This document shows positions 1 through 8,715 of a stretch of DNA of 64,000 nucleotides, in pieces. The position numbers and the translations under genes are program-made. Location: positions 310,001 to 374,000 of the forward strand of contig CBDCWW010000023.1 in assembly GCA_965223585.1 (NCBI GenBank), given 5' to 3'. Position 1 is the first letter of the stretch; each line of letters begins with the position of its first letter. The DNA comes from CBDCVN01 sp965223585 (GTDB taxonomy: Bacteria; Deinococcota; Deinococci; Deinococcales; Trueperaceae). The notes beneath the pieces were generated by a model. It made no database searches and was not told the origin of the DNA. It saw only the letters and a program-made list of their open reading frames with translations.

Positions 1-72
1 AGTAGTTCCACCTACAGGCTGGGAAGGAAAAAATACATTAACAATTGCGCCTTTTCTAAGCTTTGGTTTCAT
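1..72 (-). CDS. N-terminal fragment of a probable glycosyltransferase
   Basis: An ATG on the minus strand at 72 opens a frame that stays open to the window edge (24 residues). It begins MKPKLRKGAIVNVFFP and continues SQPVGGTT. A hydrophobic strand followed by a Pro/Gly-rich loop is how GT-B glycosyltransferases often begin. It lies 10 bases downstream of the stop of a large glycosyltransferase on the same strand, so it is probably the next gene of a glycan-assembly operon. Only the first residues are visible, so the family is an inference. Confidence 0.5.
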   Translation of the reverse strand, partial: MKPKLRKGAIVNVFFPSQPVGGTT

Positions 73-82
73 TTAATCATAC

Positions 83-3000
83 CTACCTATTTTGAAAGTC
101 TTCCAAAGCCTGCTCAACTATCCAAGCTATGTTCTGTGCCATTCTAGATAAGGAATACTCTTCTTTTACACGTTCTTGCGCTGCTAAACCGATGCTTTTA
201 CGGAGTTCAAGATCATTTACCAACAGATCTAAAGAATCGTACCATTGCTCAACCCCTGAAACAACAAAACCATCTTTACCATCTTGAATTACATCTAAAT
301 AGTTTTGGGTACGACTCACAACAGATGGTATGCCAAAACAAGCTGCTTCAAACCACTTAAGTTCGCTTTTACAGTCGTTAATTGTATCTTGGTGGAGTAC
401 TGCTAGATTAATGTCAGCTCGAGCTAAGTAACTCCAATACAAGTTAAGGTCACTCAAGGGCACTTGAGCAGTACGCTCTTTATATTTCGCAAGGAATTTT
501 TCTGGCAATTTTAAGTGGCCTGCCACAAAAAAACTTACATGAGTGTACTTTGCCAATATACGTTCAATAGCCGGTAGGGCCTCTAAAATAAAATCTGAAT
601 TATGCGCTAAGGTTCCACTGCCATAAAATATAGTTAGTGGAGCTAGTTTATCTTTATCAGTAAAATTGGGTTCAACTATTAAGTTTAGAGAATCTAGAGC
701 ATTACGATGCAAAAACCCTTTTTTCTGAAGTACCAATGGCTCTAAATGTTTTAGAAGGGGTTTGGTAGAAGCAATAGCATAATCACATAAATGAGCGGCC
801 TCATGCATAAGGGGCATACTCTTAATTAAACCAAGATACTGCTTAGGTGTAACATAACCCCCATAGCTATTTATAGCTGGAGGGTATATAGGTTCAAAAA
901 GCAAATCATCTATTTCATAAAATCTTAGTTTTCCTAGTGCGCCTGCTTGCTCAATTATTTTAATCACAGAGGGTATAGCAGGCACACGATAGAAAATAAT
1001 GATGTCATGCCAGTATAGCTCTTTTTGCATATCTTCATTTTTTGTCCAAGGTACTGTTGTTACTTTAAACCCAGCTTGCTCAAGTTGTTCTCGCTTTTGC
1101 TCAATTCTATAGCGGATGCATTGTGGTATGTGGTAATCACCAATAATTAATATGCTTTCTTTGTTTAAGCTAGCAGATGCTGGAAGTTTAGTGTTAGACA
1201 TAAATCTTCGACGATATGCCTTTGCCACGGTTTGAATGGCAGATGCCATTGCTTCTATACTATCTTGGCGGTTTGGTCGCTTAGCCATCGCTACAAACCT
1301 TTCCTCTTCTTGCGCCCAATAAGAATTAATACTTCTTTCCAAAAGCGGCAGCAAATGGGGATTAGGAGAAAAGTAGTCAATAGCATCGTTTATCACATAA
1401 ATAGCTTCAGCTGGTCTATTAACACGCATTAATGCATCAGCAAGATTAGTGTATGGCCATTGCGATTTAGTTTTGCAACTTATAGCCTCATAATAATATT
1501 CAATAGCTTGGTGTAACTTTCCCCCATTGAGAGAAAGGTTTCCTAAATTCTCATAGCAAAGAGGGTTAGCTCTAAACATTAATGCTATATGATAGGTATC
1601 CTCGGCCTTCTCAAGCATTTGTTGTTTTTCTTTCTCGAGTGTTTGTTTTTCTTTCTCAAGCTTTAGTAGCCTTTCAGAAGTTTGCACAAACTGTTTTTCA
1701 AAATTTAGAGCAATTTGAAAATATAAGTGATAATTATCTTCGGCATTATCAAAAAAACTCAGAGCTATAGGAGGCGTTTGATTTAAAACAGAGATTAGCG
1801 ATTTTGCAGGGTTAGTAACATCCATATCAGGATTTAATTCTTGTAGTTTAGACCCTTCTAGTACCTTCATAAGTGGTTTAGTATCTACTTTAAGAGTGTT
1901 TAAATAACTACCTAGATTGGCACAACGCTTCTCTTTATGACCATGCTTTAACCAATGATCTAGAGCCTTTGATTTTCCTTTAAAGCCTGATAGATCAGTA
2001 TAGAAGCTAGTATAAAAGTTATGGTCAAAATAGTATGACCTATTTTCATTTTTCCCCACTTTTAAATAGTGCCACATTGCTTTACAAATGGCAGATTCTC
2101 CATTAGCCTTAATATCAATGTCTGGATTTAATTTTAAATATTTTTCCGCATCAAAGTCTTCGGGTAGATACATATCCAGAAATTTAGGTGATGGGATATA
2201 CCTTTGTTTAATGCCTGATTGAAGATAATGGATTAAGGGATTTGATTCTACTTTATAAGTAGTTATGTAAAACTCTATATCAAACTCTTCAGTTGGGTTA
2301 AAATCCTTTTTCCAACCAACACGCATAAAATGATACAGTGGATCTTCATCTGTATCTATCTCTTCAGAATATTGTTCAAGATAGTACTTATCATCGAAAA
2401 TACCAACTTCCTTTACAAGCCTGAGTTCTTCTGAAAATTGATTTGGTCTGTATCCTTTTTCTTTACCTACACGCAAATAGTGTAAGAGTGGATTGATTTC
2501 ACCAACCTCGTCACCATGCATAAAAAGATATTCCCTTATATTAAAATTTTCAGAGGGGTTGAGTTCCTCGAGCCATCCATAACGCAAAAAGTGCTCTACC
2601 GGGTCTTCATTTTCAGCAATACTTCTTGCTTGTTCTTTATAGTAAGCAACATCAAATAAACCACTTTCACGCACAAAAGCAGCTTCTTCGGCTAGTTGGC
2701 TAGGAAAGCGACCTTCGGGCTTACCAAAACGTACGTGGTGAAAGAAAGGATTAAGGTCAGATTCTTTTACATCTGGGTAGTTGCTAAGGTAATAATTAAC
2801 GTCGAAACTTGCATTGGGATTGCGTCCTTCTTTCCAACCTATACGCATAAAATGTTGAAGTGGACTCTCGCTTTCAAAAGCTATATCTTTATTATGTTTT
2901 AGGTAATATTCCTCATCAAATTCACCTGCTTGGTAAATGAATTCAAATTCCTCTGCAAATTGACTAGGCAAATACCCCTTATTTTTACCTTCATGCAAGT

Positions 3001-3244
3001 AGTGCAAAAGTGGGTTTATACTCACTTCTTGAACTTCTGGGTACATCTTTAGGTAATCCCTTACATTAAATTTTTCAGAAGGGTTCTTACCTTCTTGCCA
3101 ACCTTTGTGTAAGAAGTGCTCCAAAGGCTTTTCATCTTCGCCTAGCTCTTCTTTATAATTAGCAAGATAGTAATCTGCATCAAAATAGCCACTATTTTGA
3201 ATGATTTTAATATCTTTAGTAGAAATGTCTGTTTCCTCAATCAT
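83..3244 (-). CDS. Multidomain glycosyltransferase with N-terminal repeats and TPRs
   Basis: A 1053-residue protein from the ATG at 3244; an in-frame TTG lies four codons upstream. Residues ~15-430 hold repeats of the form FDxxYYLxxY...NPLxHYLxxGxxEGxxPS, a module seen in very large bacterial glycosyltransferases. A Lys/Glu-rich coiled coil lies near 530-550 and TPR-like helices follow to ~640 (NPLCYENLGNLSLNGGKLHQ). The C-terminal ~350 residues form a GT4-like catalytic domain. It has an early motif IPQCIRYRIEQKREQLEQ near 710 and the donor-site region KWFEAACFGIPSVVS near 968. The likely role is sugar transfer in cell-surface glycan or glycoprotein synthesis; substrate and acceptor are not readable. 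It follows galE, which would supply UDP-galactose. Confidence 0.8.
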   Translation of the reverse strand: MIEETDISTKDIKIIQNSGYFDADYYLANYKEELGEDEKPLEHFLHKGWQEGKNPSEKFNVRDYLKMYPEVQEVSINPLLHYLHEGKNKGYLPSQFAEEFEFIYQAGEFDEEYYLKHNKDIAFESESPLQHFMRIGWKEGRNPNASFDVNYYLSNYPDVKESDLNPFFHHVRFGKPEGRFPSQLAEEAAFVRESGLFDVAYYKEQARSIAENEDPVEHFLRYGWLEELNPSENFNIREYLFMHGDEVGEINPLLHYLRVGKEKGYRPNQFSEELRLVKEVGIFDDKYYLEQYSEEIDTDEDPLYHFMRVGWKKDFNPTEEFDIEFYITTYKVESNPLIHYLQSGIKQRYIPSPKFLDMYLPEDFDAEKYLKLNPDIDIKANGESAICKAMWHYLKVGKNENRSYYFDHNFYTSFYTDLSGFKGKSKALDHWLKHGHKEKRCANLGSYLNTLKVDTKPLMKVLEGSKLQELNPDMDVTNPAKSLISVLNQTPPIALSFFDNAEDNYHLYFQIALNFEKQFVQTSERLLKLEKEKQTLEKEKQQMLEKAEDTYHIALMFRANPLCYENLGNLSLNGGKLHQAIEYYYEAISCKTKSQWPYTNLADALMRVNRPAEAIYVINDAIDYFSPNPHLLPLLERSINSYWAQEEERFVAMAKRPNRQDSIEAMASAIQTVAKAYRRRFMSNTKLPASASLNKESILIIGDYHIPQCIRYRIEQKREQLEQAGFKVTTVPWTKNEDMQKELYWHDIIIFYRVPAIPSVIKIIEQAGALGKLRFYEIDDLLFEPIYPPAINSYGGYVTPKQYLGLIKSMPLMHEAAHLCDYAIASTKPLLKHLEPLVLQKKGFLHRNALDSLNLIVEPNFTDKDKLAPLTIFYGSGTLAHNSDFILEALPAIERILAKYTHVSFFVAGHLKLPEKFLAKYKERTAQVPLSDLNLYWSYLARADINLAVLHQDTINDCKSELKWFEAACFGIPSVVSRTQNYLDVIQDGKDGFVVSGVEQWYDSLDLLVNDLELRKSIGLAAQERVKEEYSLSRMAQNIAWIVEQALEDFQNR

Positions 3245-3325
3245 AATTGGCTTCAAAAATGTTTAGCAAATTGTCGTATTCTCACATGTTAAATGTGGTC
3301 TAGTCAACCTTCTAATTCTAAACCC

Positions 3326-4291
3326 TTAGGAGTTATGCCAATTCCAAGCAGTATCTAATATGGTTTCAAGAGCTGAATATTTTGGCTGCCAGCTTAAAAG
3401 TCTTTTAGCTTTCTCTGCACTAGCTACTAACATAGGGGGATCACCGGGTCGCCTTGGGCATAGCTTATAGGGTACGGTTTTGCCTGTTACTTTCTCAGCA
3501 GCGTCAAGGATTTCCTTAATTGAGTAGGCTTTGCCAGTGCCTAAGTTAAAAGCCTCAGAATTATTCCCCTGAGCTAGGTAAGTTAGGGCTGCAACATGTG
3601 CACTAGCAAGATCTTTAACGTGTATATAGTCTCTTTGACAAGTCCCATCAGGAGTTGGGTAATCATCGCCAAAGACTTCTAAGTGGGGAATATCGCCTTT
3701 GATAGCCATAAGAACTCGAGGTATAAGATGGGTCTCGGGATCATGGCTTTCGCCTACTTCCCCTTCTGGGTCTGCTCCGCAAGCATTGAAATAACGTAAA
3801 GCAGCCCATTTTATCCCATGAGCCACCTCAAAATCGGGCAACATGCGTTCCATAAACATTTTAGTAGCACCATAGGGGCTAATAGGATTGTGAGGAGCCT
3901 CTTCAGAGATTGGGAGTTCTTTTGGTATGCCATAGACAGCGCAGGTGCTAGATACTACAATGTTTTTTACCTCACTGTCACGCATGGCTTCTAAAAGGTT
4001 CAAAGTCCCCAATACATTATTGCGAAAATAACCTCCGGGGTCACGAACAGACTCTCCCACATAAGCAAAGGCAGCAAAGTGTATGACACCATCAGGTTTA
4101 TATTTGTTAAAGACTTGTAGCAAACGTGATTTGTCTGCTAGTTCGCCCTGCTCAAAAGGTCCCCATTTTACGAAACTTTCATGTCCTGTAGAAAGATTAT
4201 CAAAAGTGATAACTTCAATGTCTGCTTGGGCTAATTCTTTGCAGGTGTGACTACCTATGTAACCTGCTCCTCCTGTAACAACTACTTTCAT
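3326..4291 (-). CDS. galE: UDP-glucose 4-epimerase
   Basis: A 321-residue extended short-chain dehydrogenase. The NAD-binding motif GGAGYIGSH is at the N-terminus. The catalytic Ser/Tyr-Lys set shows as SSTCAVYG and the YGATK motif. RYFNACGADPEGEVGE and QRDYIHVKDLA are typical GalE signatures. It interconverts UDP-glucose and UDP-galactose in the cytoplasm and so feeds galactose into surface glycans, which fits the glycosyltransferase downstream. The start overlaps the stop of the DAHP synthase gene by 4 bases (ATGA arrangement), which suggests translational coupling in one operon. Length is normal for the family. Confidence 0.95.
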   Translation of the reverse strand: MKVVVTGGAGYIGSHTCKELAQADIEVITFDNLSTGHESFVKWGPFEQGELADKSRLLQVFNKYKPDGVIHFAAFAYVGESVRDPGGYFRNNVLGTLNLLEAMRDSEVKNIVVSSTCAVYGIPKELPISEEAPHNPISPYGATKMFMERMLPDFEVAHGIKWAALRYFNACGADPEGEVGESHDPETHLIPRVLMAIKGDIPHLEVFGDDYPTPDGTCQRDYIHVKDLASAHVAALTYLAQGNNSEAFNLGTGKAYSIKEILDAAEKVTGKTVPYKLCPRRPGDPPMLVASAEKAKRLLSWQPKYSALETILDTAWNWHNS

Positions 4292-5346
4292 AAGCCTGTA
4301 GCTTTTAGATATTCATCAAACTGATCAAAGTCCATTTGTTGCTTTTGATCGCTCAAAGCTACTGCTGGATTAGGATGTACCTCTACCATTACACCATCAG
4401 CCCCTATAGCTAAAGCCGCTTTGCTTAGGGGGATAAGTAAGTCACGACGACCCCCACTATGTGTAGCATCTACCATAACGGGTAAGTGGGTTTCAATTTT
4501 GGCAAGAGCAACTGCAGAAATATCTAAGGTATTACGAGTATACTTTTCATAAGTACGTATACCACGCTCACACAAAATAACATTATGATTCCCTTCGCTC
4601 ATTATGTACTCTGCACTCATCACCCATTCTTCAATAAGAGAACTTAGGCCTCGTTTTAAAAGAACAGGCTTTTGAGTCTTACCTACAGCCTTAAGCAAGG
4701 TAAAGTTTTGTGAGTTGCGCGCACCAATTTGCAGTACATCAACATATTCTAAACACAAATCCAAGTCTCCAGCATCCATAATCTCTGCAACAAATTTAAG
4801 ATTATATTTATCGCAAGCTGCCCTTGCCCACTTCAGAGCAGGTTCACCTAAACCTTGAAAAGAGTAAGGATTAGTGCGAGGTTTAAAGGCTCCCCCCCTG
4901 AAAAGTTTCAAGCCTTTGCTAGCTACATACTCAGCCGTTGTTTCTATTTGTTCTTGGGACTCAATGGCACAAGGACCTGATATAAGAACAGGTGGGTGTC
5001 CTTCACCTATAACAACATCCCCTATTTCTACCACTGTATTTTCTTTGTTTTCTTTTGAGGTTAAAAACTTAGGCTTTTCTGCTTTTTTGCTTGCTTCCAT
5101 ACTGGCTTGAAAAATGCTCTTAAAAAGGCTTTTTAAAGTATTATCATCAAAGGGCCCTTTGTTAGCTGCGGTTAAGTTTTCTAGCATTTCTAATTCACGC
5201 TTGGGATCATATTGGGTGACCCCTATGCTAGATTGAATGCTGCCAATCTCTTTGGCAATTTTACCGCGCTCAGAAAGTGATTTAAGAACATCTAGGTTAA
5301 GACGATCAATTTCTTGACGGAGTTCCTTAATACGATTTTCAGGCAT
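4288..5346 (-). CDS. aroG: Fused chorismate mutase / DAHP synthase
   Basis: A 352-residue protein. Residues 1-85 form an AroQ-type chorismate mutase helix bundle (MPENRIKELRQEIDRLNLDV). Residues ~105-350 are a type I-beta 3-deoxy-7-phosphoheptulonate synthase with GPCAIES, LFRGGAFKPRTNPYSFQG and DATHSGGRRDL. It condenses PEP with erythrose 4-phosphate at the entry to the shikimate pathway. In the family the mutase domain commonly serves as the feedback-sensing site for prephenate/chorismate. The ATG is preceded by AAGGATTAATT. The erythrose 4-phosphate substrate is made by the transaldolase/pentose-phosphate genes elsewhere in this window. Confidence 0.95.
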   Translation of the reverse strand: MPENRIKELRQEIDRLNLDVLKSLSERGKIAKEIGSIQSSIGVTQYDPKRELEMLENLTAANKGPFDDNTLKSLFKSIFQASMEASKKAEKPKFLTSKENKENTVVEIGDVVIGEGHPPVLISGPCAIESQEQIETTAEYVASKGLKLFRGGAFKPRTNPYSFQGLGEPALKWARAACDKYNLKFVAEIMDAGDLDLCLEYVDVLQIGARNSQNFTLLKAVGKTQKPVLLKRGLSSLIEEWVMSAEYIMSEGNHNVILCERGIRTYEKYTRNTLDISAVALAKIETHLPVMVDATHSGGRRDLLIPLSKAALAIGADGVMVEVHPNPAVALSDQKQQMDFDQFDEYLKATGL

Positions 5347-5475
5347 AATTAATCCTTATTCTGGACATCTATGCTTGTTTCTTCCCTAAGAGAAGTTCTG
5401 CAGCTTAGACGAAGTTTTACTATTTAGCAAGATGTTTCCGAATTGCATATATATTATCTGTTGAAACCCTTAGTT

Positions 5476-6195
5476 TTAGCTATAGGGTTCCTGACTGACA
5501 GGCACACGCCTCTGCGCTAAGCTTACTACAAAAATACTGACCTCGTAAAGTATAGTTAAAGGCACTGCTACTAGGGCAAAGTTAAAGGGATCGGCTGTAG
5601 GGGTAATTAATGCTGCTAAAATGGCACCGACAATTATAGCATAGCGACGATAACTTCTAAGTGTAGCAGCATAGAGGATACCTAATCTTGCTAGTAAGAA
5701 GCTAAGAATGGGCATTTCAAAAAGTATGCCAAAAACGGCCATATACAAAAGTACAGTAGAAAAGTAATTACCGATAGAGATAAATAGGCTTACCTGTGAT
5801 CCTAAAAAACCTAGTAGGATTGGCAAAGCAAAGGGCAACACTATATATCTTGCAAAAAGAGCTCCTAGAATGAAGGCTACTGTTGTTCCTAAAACAAAGG
5901 GAACAGCCCAGCGTTTTTCTTCTTGGTATAAACCCGGGTTGATAAAGGCCCATACCTGCCAACCTATGATAGGGGCAGAAAGAACAAAGCCAAAAAAAGC
6001 AGCAATTTGCATAGAGGCTAGGAAAGGCTCGAGCACCCGAAAAGCTCCCAAAGGAGTACCTTCTGGTAAAGGAGCTTGTAGCCAAGCTAGAAGCTGTTCG
6101 ATAAAGATAAAAGCAATAATTGTTCCCAGTACCCAAGCTATTAAGCAAATAAAAAGACGGGTGCGCAGTTCCTCAAGATGCTCCATTAATGTCAT
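5476..6195 (-). CDS. tatC: Sec-independent protein translocase TatC
   Basis: A 239-residue polytopic membrane protein with six predicted membrane segments. It begins MTLMEHLEELRTRLF, the signature N-terminus of TatC. With TatA it exports folded proteins carrying twin-arginine signals. The start has an AGAGGTG ribosome site. It is downstream of tatA on the same strand, separated by ~400 bases that carry a decayed Uma2-type fragment. The original spacing of the tat pair has therefore probably been widened by insertion and decay. Confidence 0.95.
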   Translation of the reverse strand: MTLMEHLEELRTRLFICLIAWVLGTIIAFIFIEQLLAWLQAPLPEGTPLGAFRVLEPFLASMQIAAFFGFVLSAPIIGWQVWAFINPGLYQEEKRWAVPFVLGTTVAFILGALFARYIVLPFALPILLGFLGSQVSLFISIGNYFSTVLLYMAVFGILFEMPILSFLLARLGILYAATLRSYRRYAIIVGAILAALITPTADPFNFALVAVPLTILYEVSIFVVSLAQRRVPVSQEPYS

Positions 6196-6228
6196 AGAGC
6201 ACCTCTAATAGTTTTAGATTTCAAAACG

Positions 6229-6525
6229 TTAACTTGGTAAGCCACCCAAAATTTCATTGACTATAATGACAGAGCTAGGGATTTTAGGTAGCTGGCTTAA
6301 AGTAATGGTTTCATTATGCCCAAACTTTAAAATTTTTTGATACTTATCTTTTAAAGGTTGAGTATGCACCCAGACACATAGGCGACCAATGTTAGGCATC
6401 TCAACAATATTTCCATCAATTAACTCGAGCCTATCATGCTCATTAAAAATGCCCAACTTGATCAACTTGATCATCTCGCAAAACTCTTGGGAGGAAATTT
6501 TGTGGCGTGCTAGTAAAGTATTCAA
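6229..6525 (-). pseudogene. Internally deleted Uma2-family (DUF820) nuclease-like fragment
   Basis: The 98-residue frame joins the start of an Uma2/DUF820 protein (HKISSQEFCEMIKLG, then FNEHDRLELIDGNIVEM) to what looks like its tail (CVWVHTQPLKDKYQKI... TITLSQLPKIPSSVIIVNEI). Full members are about 180-200 residues. The central part carrying most of the PD-(D/E)XK-like catalytic residues is missing. The family is multicopy and mobile in many genomes. Its position between tatA and tatC suggests insertion followed by decay. A functional short protein cannot be excluded but is unlikely. Confidence 0.7.
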
Positions 6526-6598
6526 GAGTTAACCTAAATCCAAATGGAAGCCTTCAAGGTTTTTGAAAGCAAAACTTCTATAGACAGCTAAATTGTAC

Positions 6599-6811
6599 CT
6601 AAGTAGGCTTTACTTCTTTAGATTTTTTTTCTTCCTCTTCTTTTAGGTCTACTGTTATATCTTCTTTCATATCGCGAATACCCTTACGAAATTCACGCAC
6701 TGATTGACCAATGCTTTTAGCAAGCTCTGGCAAACGACGTGGACCGAAAAAAAGCAAAACTATTACAAGAATTATAATAATTTCCCAAATGCCAAAAGGA
6801 CCGACTCGCAT
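6599..6811 (-). CDS. tatA: Sec-independent protein translocase TatA
   Basis: A 70-residue protein with the standard TatA layout. A short N-terminal membrane helix (IWEIIIILVIVLLFFG) is followed by the FGPRRLPELAKSIGQ hinge and amphipathic helix, then a charged tail (EEEEKKSKEVKPT). It forms the pore-like component of the twin-arginine translocase. A strong ribosome site, AGGAGG, lies 8 bases before the ATG. It is the likely first gene of the tatA-tatC-aroG-galE minus-strand run. Confidence 0.95.
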   Translation of the reverse strand: MRVGPFGIWEIIIILVIVLLFFGPRRLPELAKSIGQSVREFRKGIRDMKEDITVDLKEEEEKKSKEVKPT

Positions 6812-6970
6812 AATTAAAACCTCCTGTGTGGGGTGTACGTCTTAAGCCTTATCAGTTTTTCTTAAGCCAAGCAATTATGGTTAAAGAATAACTAACCTAA
6901 GTTTACTTTTGTTTTTTATGAATGTCCAGATAGCTTCTTGTCTAACGATCATAGGTGTTTGTCTACACAT

Positions 6971-7321
6971 TTAACCACAAAGTGAAACTACGATTGCTAA
7001 GTAGGCAAGCCCACAAATTCCCAAAGTCACACCCGGTGCTAGTAAGCTTAGAACAACGGTAGAGGGACTGCGCCCCTGATAAAACAAGATCAATGGAATA
7101 AATGTTGCTATAAGCAGAAGAATAGGTGTAACACCAAAAAGCCAAATTATAAGTGGAAAATCATTTGTACTTCCTGAGCAACTATCAGTGGCCATAATAC
7201 CAATAACCAAACCACCAAAATACATAACCACACTAATAATTAACAGCAAGAGAGCTAAAAGAATTGTTAATCCTATAGACCTTTTCTTACGGGTATTTTC
7301 AGTTTCTACTGTCATGGTCAT
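6971..7321 (-). CDS. Small polytopic membrane protein, unknown function
   Basis: The ATG at 7321 gives a 116-residue protein and is preceded by GAGAGGAG, a good ribosome site. A longer frame starting at 7381 lacks one, so I prefer 7321. After a charged N-terminus (ENTRKKRS) there are four hydrophobic segments (for example LTILLALLLLIISVVMYFGG and LIIWLFGVTPILLLIATFI). No family is recognised. It stands alone, divergent from the plus-strand island that begins at 7530. Confidence 0.6.
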   Translation of the reverse strand: MTMTVETENTRKKRSIGLTILLALLLLIISVVMYFGGLVIGIMATDSCSGSTNDFPLIIWLFGVTPILLLIATFIPLILFYQGRSPSTVVLSLLAPGVTLGICGLAYLAIVVSLCG

Positions 7322-7494
7322 ATTTACTCCTCTCTCGAGCAGTAGATAATGATTTGGGTTGGCTCGAGCTACCAAACTCAATCAAGTTGCCTATGTACTT
7401 TCTTTAGTTTTACTTGGATTCTCAAGTCTAAAACCTTGGTTCTAAATCTTAAAGGTGTAGTAAATAATGCATAATAAATATAAAGGTTAAGTTT

Positions 7495-7530
7495 TTGCAA
7501 AAAATAAACATTTATGTTAATATATTTTCG
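7495..7530 (+). promoter_or_regulatory. Putative leaderless promoter for the nucleotidyltransferase gene
   Basis: TTGCAA (7495-7500), a 17-base spacer and TAATAT (7518-7523) form a good sigma-70-type promoter. The expected transcription start, 6-7 bases on, falls on the GTG start codon at 7530. No Shine-Dalgarno sequence precedes this GTG, so the mRNA is probably leaderless. The same arrangement recurs at 36822-36858 and 21821-21858. Confidence 0.6.
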
Positions 7531-8078
7531 TGGCAATCATACCGCCTTTTACTGAAAGTGGCACATTACCACCCGGTGATTATAAAATTACGTTCCAACA
7601 ACTTAAAGAATCACCTTTGGTCATTAATGATATTCCTAACTGGGATGAAACTTGGCGGTTACATCTTGTAAATCAGGCAGAGAGGATTGTGGAACAGTTA
7701 TGGCAGGTAGGTATTAATGACATTTATCTTGATGGATCATTTTTAGAGGATAAGGTACACCCTAACGATATAGATGGTTATTTTGTTTGTGACCTCATGG
7801 AACTTGCATCAGGTGAATTGCAAAGAAAGTTAAATGGCATAGACCCTAACAAAGTTTGGACATGGGATCCAGCGTCAAGACGGGCTTATAAAGGCTATGC
7901 TAAAAAACAGCTCCCTATGTGGCATCGTTACAGAGTGGAACTCTATCCCCATGTTGGACAACCCTCAGGTATCCTTGATGAACACGGTAATCAGCAGCTT
8001 TTCCCTGCTGCATTTCGTAAACAAAGGCAAACGTTTGAACCCAAAGGCATAGTTAAAATTCTAAAGGAAGGAGATTAA
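7530..8078 (+). CDS. Nucleotidyltransferase-like protein (DUF6932-like)
   Basis: A 182-residue protein starting with GTG at what looks like the transcription start. The segment DGSFLEDKVHPNDIDGYF carries the polymerase-beta-type nucleotidyltransferase signature: GS, then a spacer, then D-x-D. The rest (YPHVGQPSGILDEHG, FRKQRQTFEPKGIVKI) resembles proteins annotated as DUF6932. The next gene starts 1 base after the stop, and its ribosome site AAGGAG lies within this gene. It is therefore the first gene of a three-gene operon with an XRE regulator and an ImmA-like protein. Nucleotidyltransferases in such settings are often toxins or antitoxins; which applies here is not visible. Confidence 0.7.
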   Translation: MAIIPPFTESGTLPPGDYKITFQQLKESPLVINDIPNWDETWRLHLVNQAERIVEQLWQVGINDIYLDGSFLEDKVHPNDIDGYFVCDLMELASGELQRKLNGIDPNKVWTWDPASRRAYKGYAKKQLPMWHRYRVELYPHVGQPSGILDEHGNQQLFPAAFRKQRQTFEPKGIVKILKEGD

Positions 8079-8079
8079 A

Positions 8080-8700
8080 ATGATTCGCACAGAAAGTGAA
8101 TACCAAAGAACACTAAAACAATTGGAAGAAGGTAAAAGTTATGTAGAAAAGCAACGCAATCACTTTCAGGAAATGGGACTTGAAGGTAGTGATTTGGAAC
8201 GAGCTTTACATCCAACACTCTCTTTTTATGAACTATTAAAAGAAGACGTGGAAATCTATGAAAGTGTTAAACGGGGTGATTTTGGAACTCTACGTACACT
8301 AAGCAATATTGGACGTTGGCTCATTGGTGCACGCATCGCTAAAGGTTGGAGCCAGAAAGACTTAGCTGAGTGTCTTGGTGTATCTGAGGCACAGGTATCA
8401 CGCGATGAGCGTAATGAATATCATGGTATTAAGGTTGAAAGGGCGCAACGAATTTTAGAAACAATGGATTTTCACTTTCGAATGGAGGAAGAGCTTGAAT
8501 TAAATAGTCTTTCTGAAAGTTCTAGTGATGTAACAACTAGGCACGAAACTACTATGCCACCACCTGTTAATGTTCCAGAACAAGTAAGTCTCTATTTAAG
8601 AGCTGATCCAAAGTTAGATGAAAGAAAAGCTAAAAATCTTGAGGAGATTTTCCGTTTAGCTTACGAAACAGCTGCCAACAATGATGATGGAGGATCCTAG
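8080..8700 (+). CDS. XRE-family helix-turn-helix protein
   Basis: A 206-residue protein. Residues ~1-70 are helical and charged. Residues ~85-130 form a Cro/C1-type helix-turn-helix (IGARIAKGWSQKDLAECLGV followed by SEAQVSRDERNEYHGI). The C-terminal third is low in pattern (Ser/Thr/Pro-rich linker, then DPKLDERKAKNLEEIFRLAYET). It may repress its own operon or act as the DNA-binding antitoxin of the module. It is tightly coupled to the nucleotidyltransferase upstream (1-base gap) and lies 15 bases before the ImmA-like gene. Confidence 0.8.
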   Translation: MIRTESEYQRTLKQLEEGKSYVEKQRNHFQEMGLEGSDLERALHPTLSFYELLKEDVEIYESVKRGDFGTLRTLSNIGRWLIGARIAKGWSQKDLAECLGVSEAQVSRDERNEYHGIKVERAQRILETMDFHFRMEEELELNSLSESSSDVTTRHETTMPPPVNVPEQVSLYLRADPKLDERKAKNLEEIFRLAYETAANNDDGGS

Positions 8701-8715
8701 TTAGGGGTATTACAG

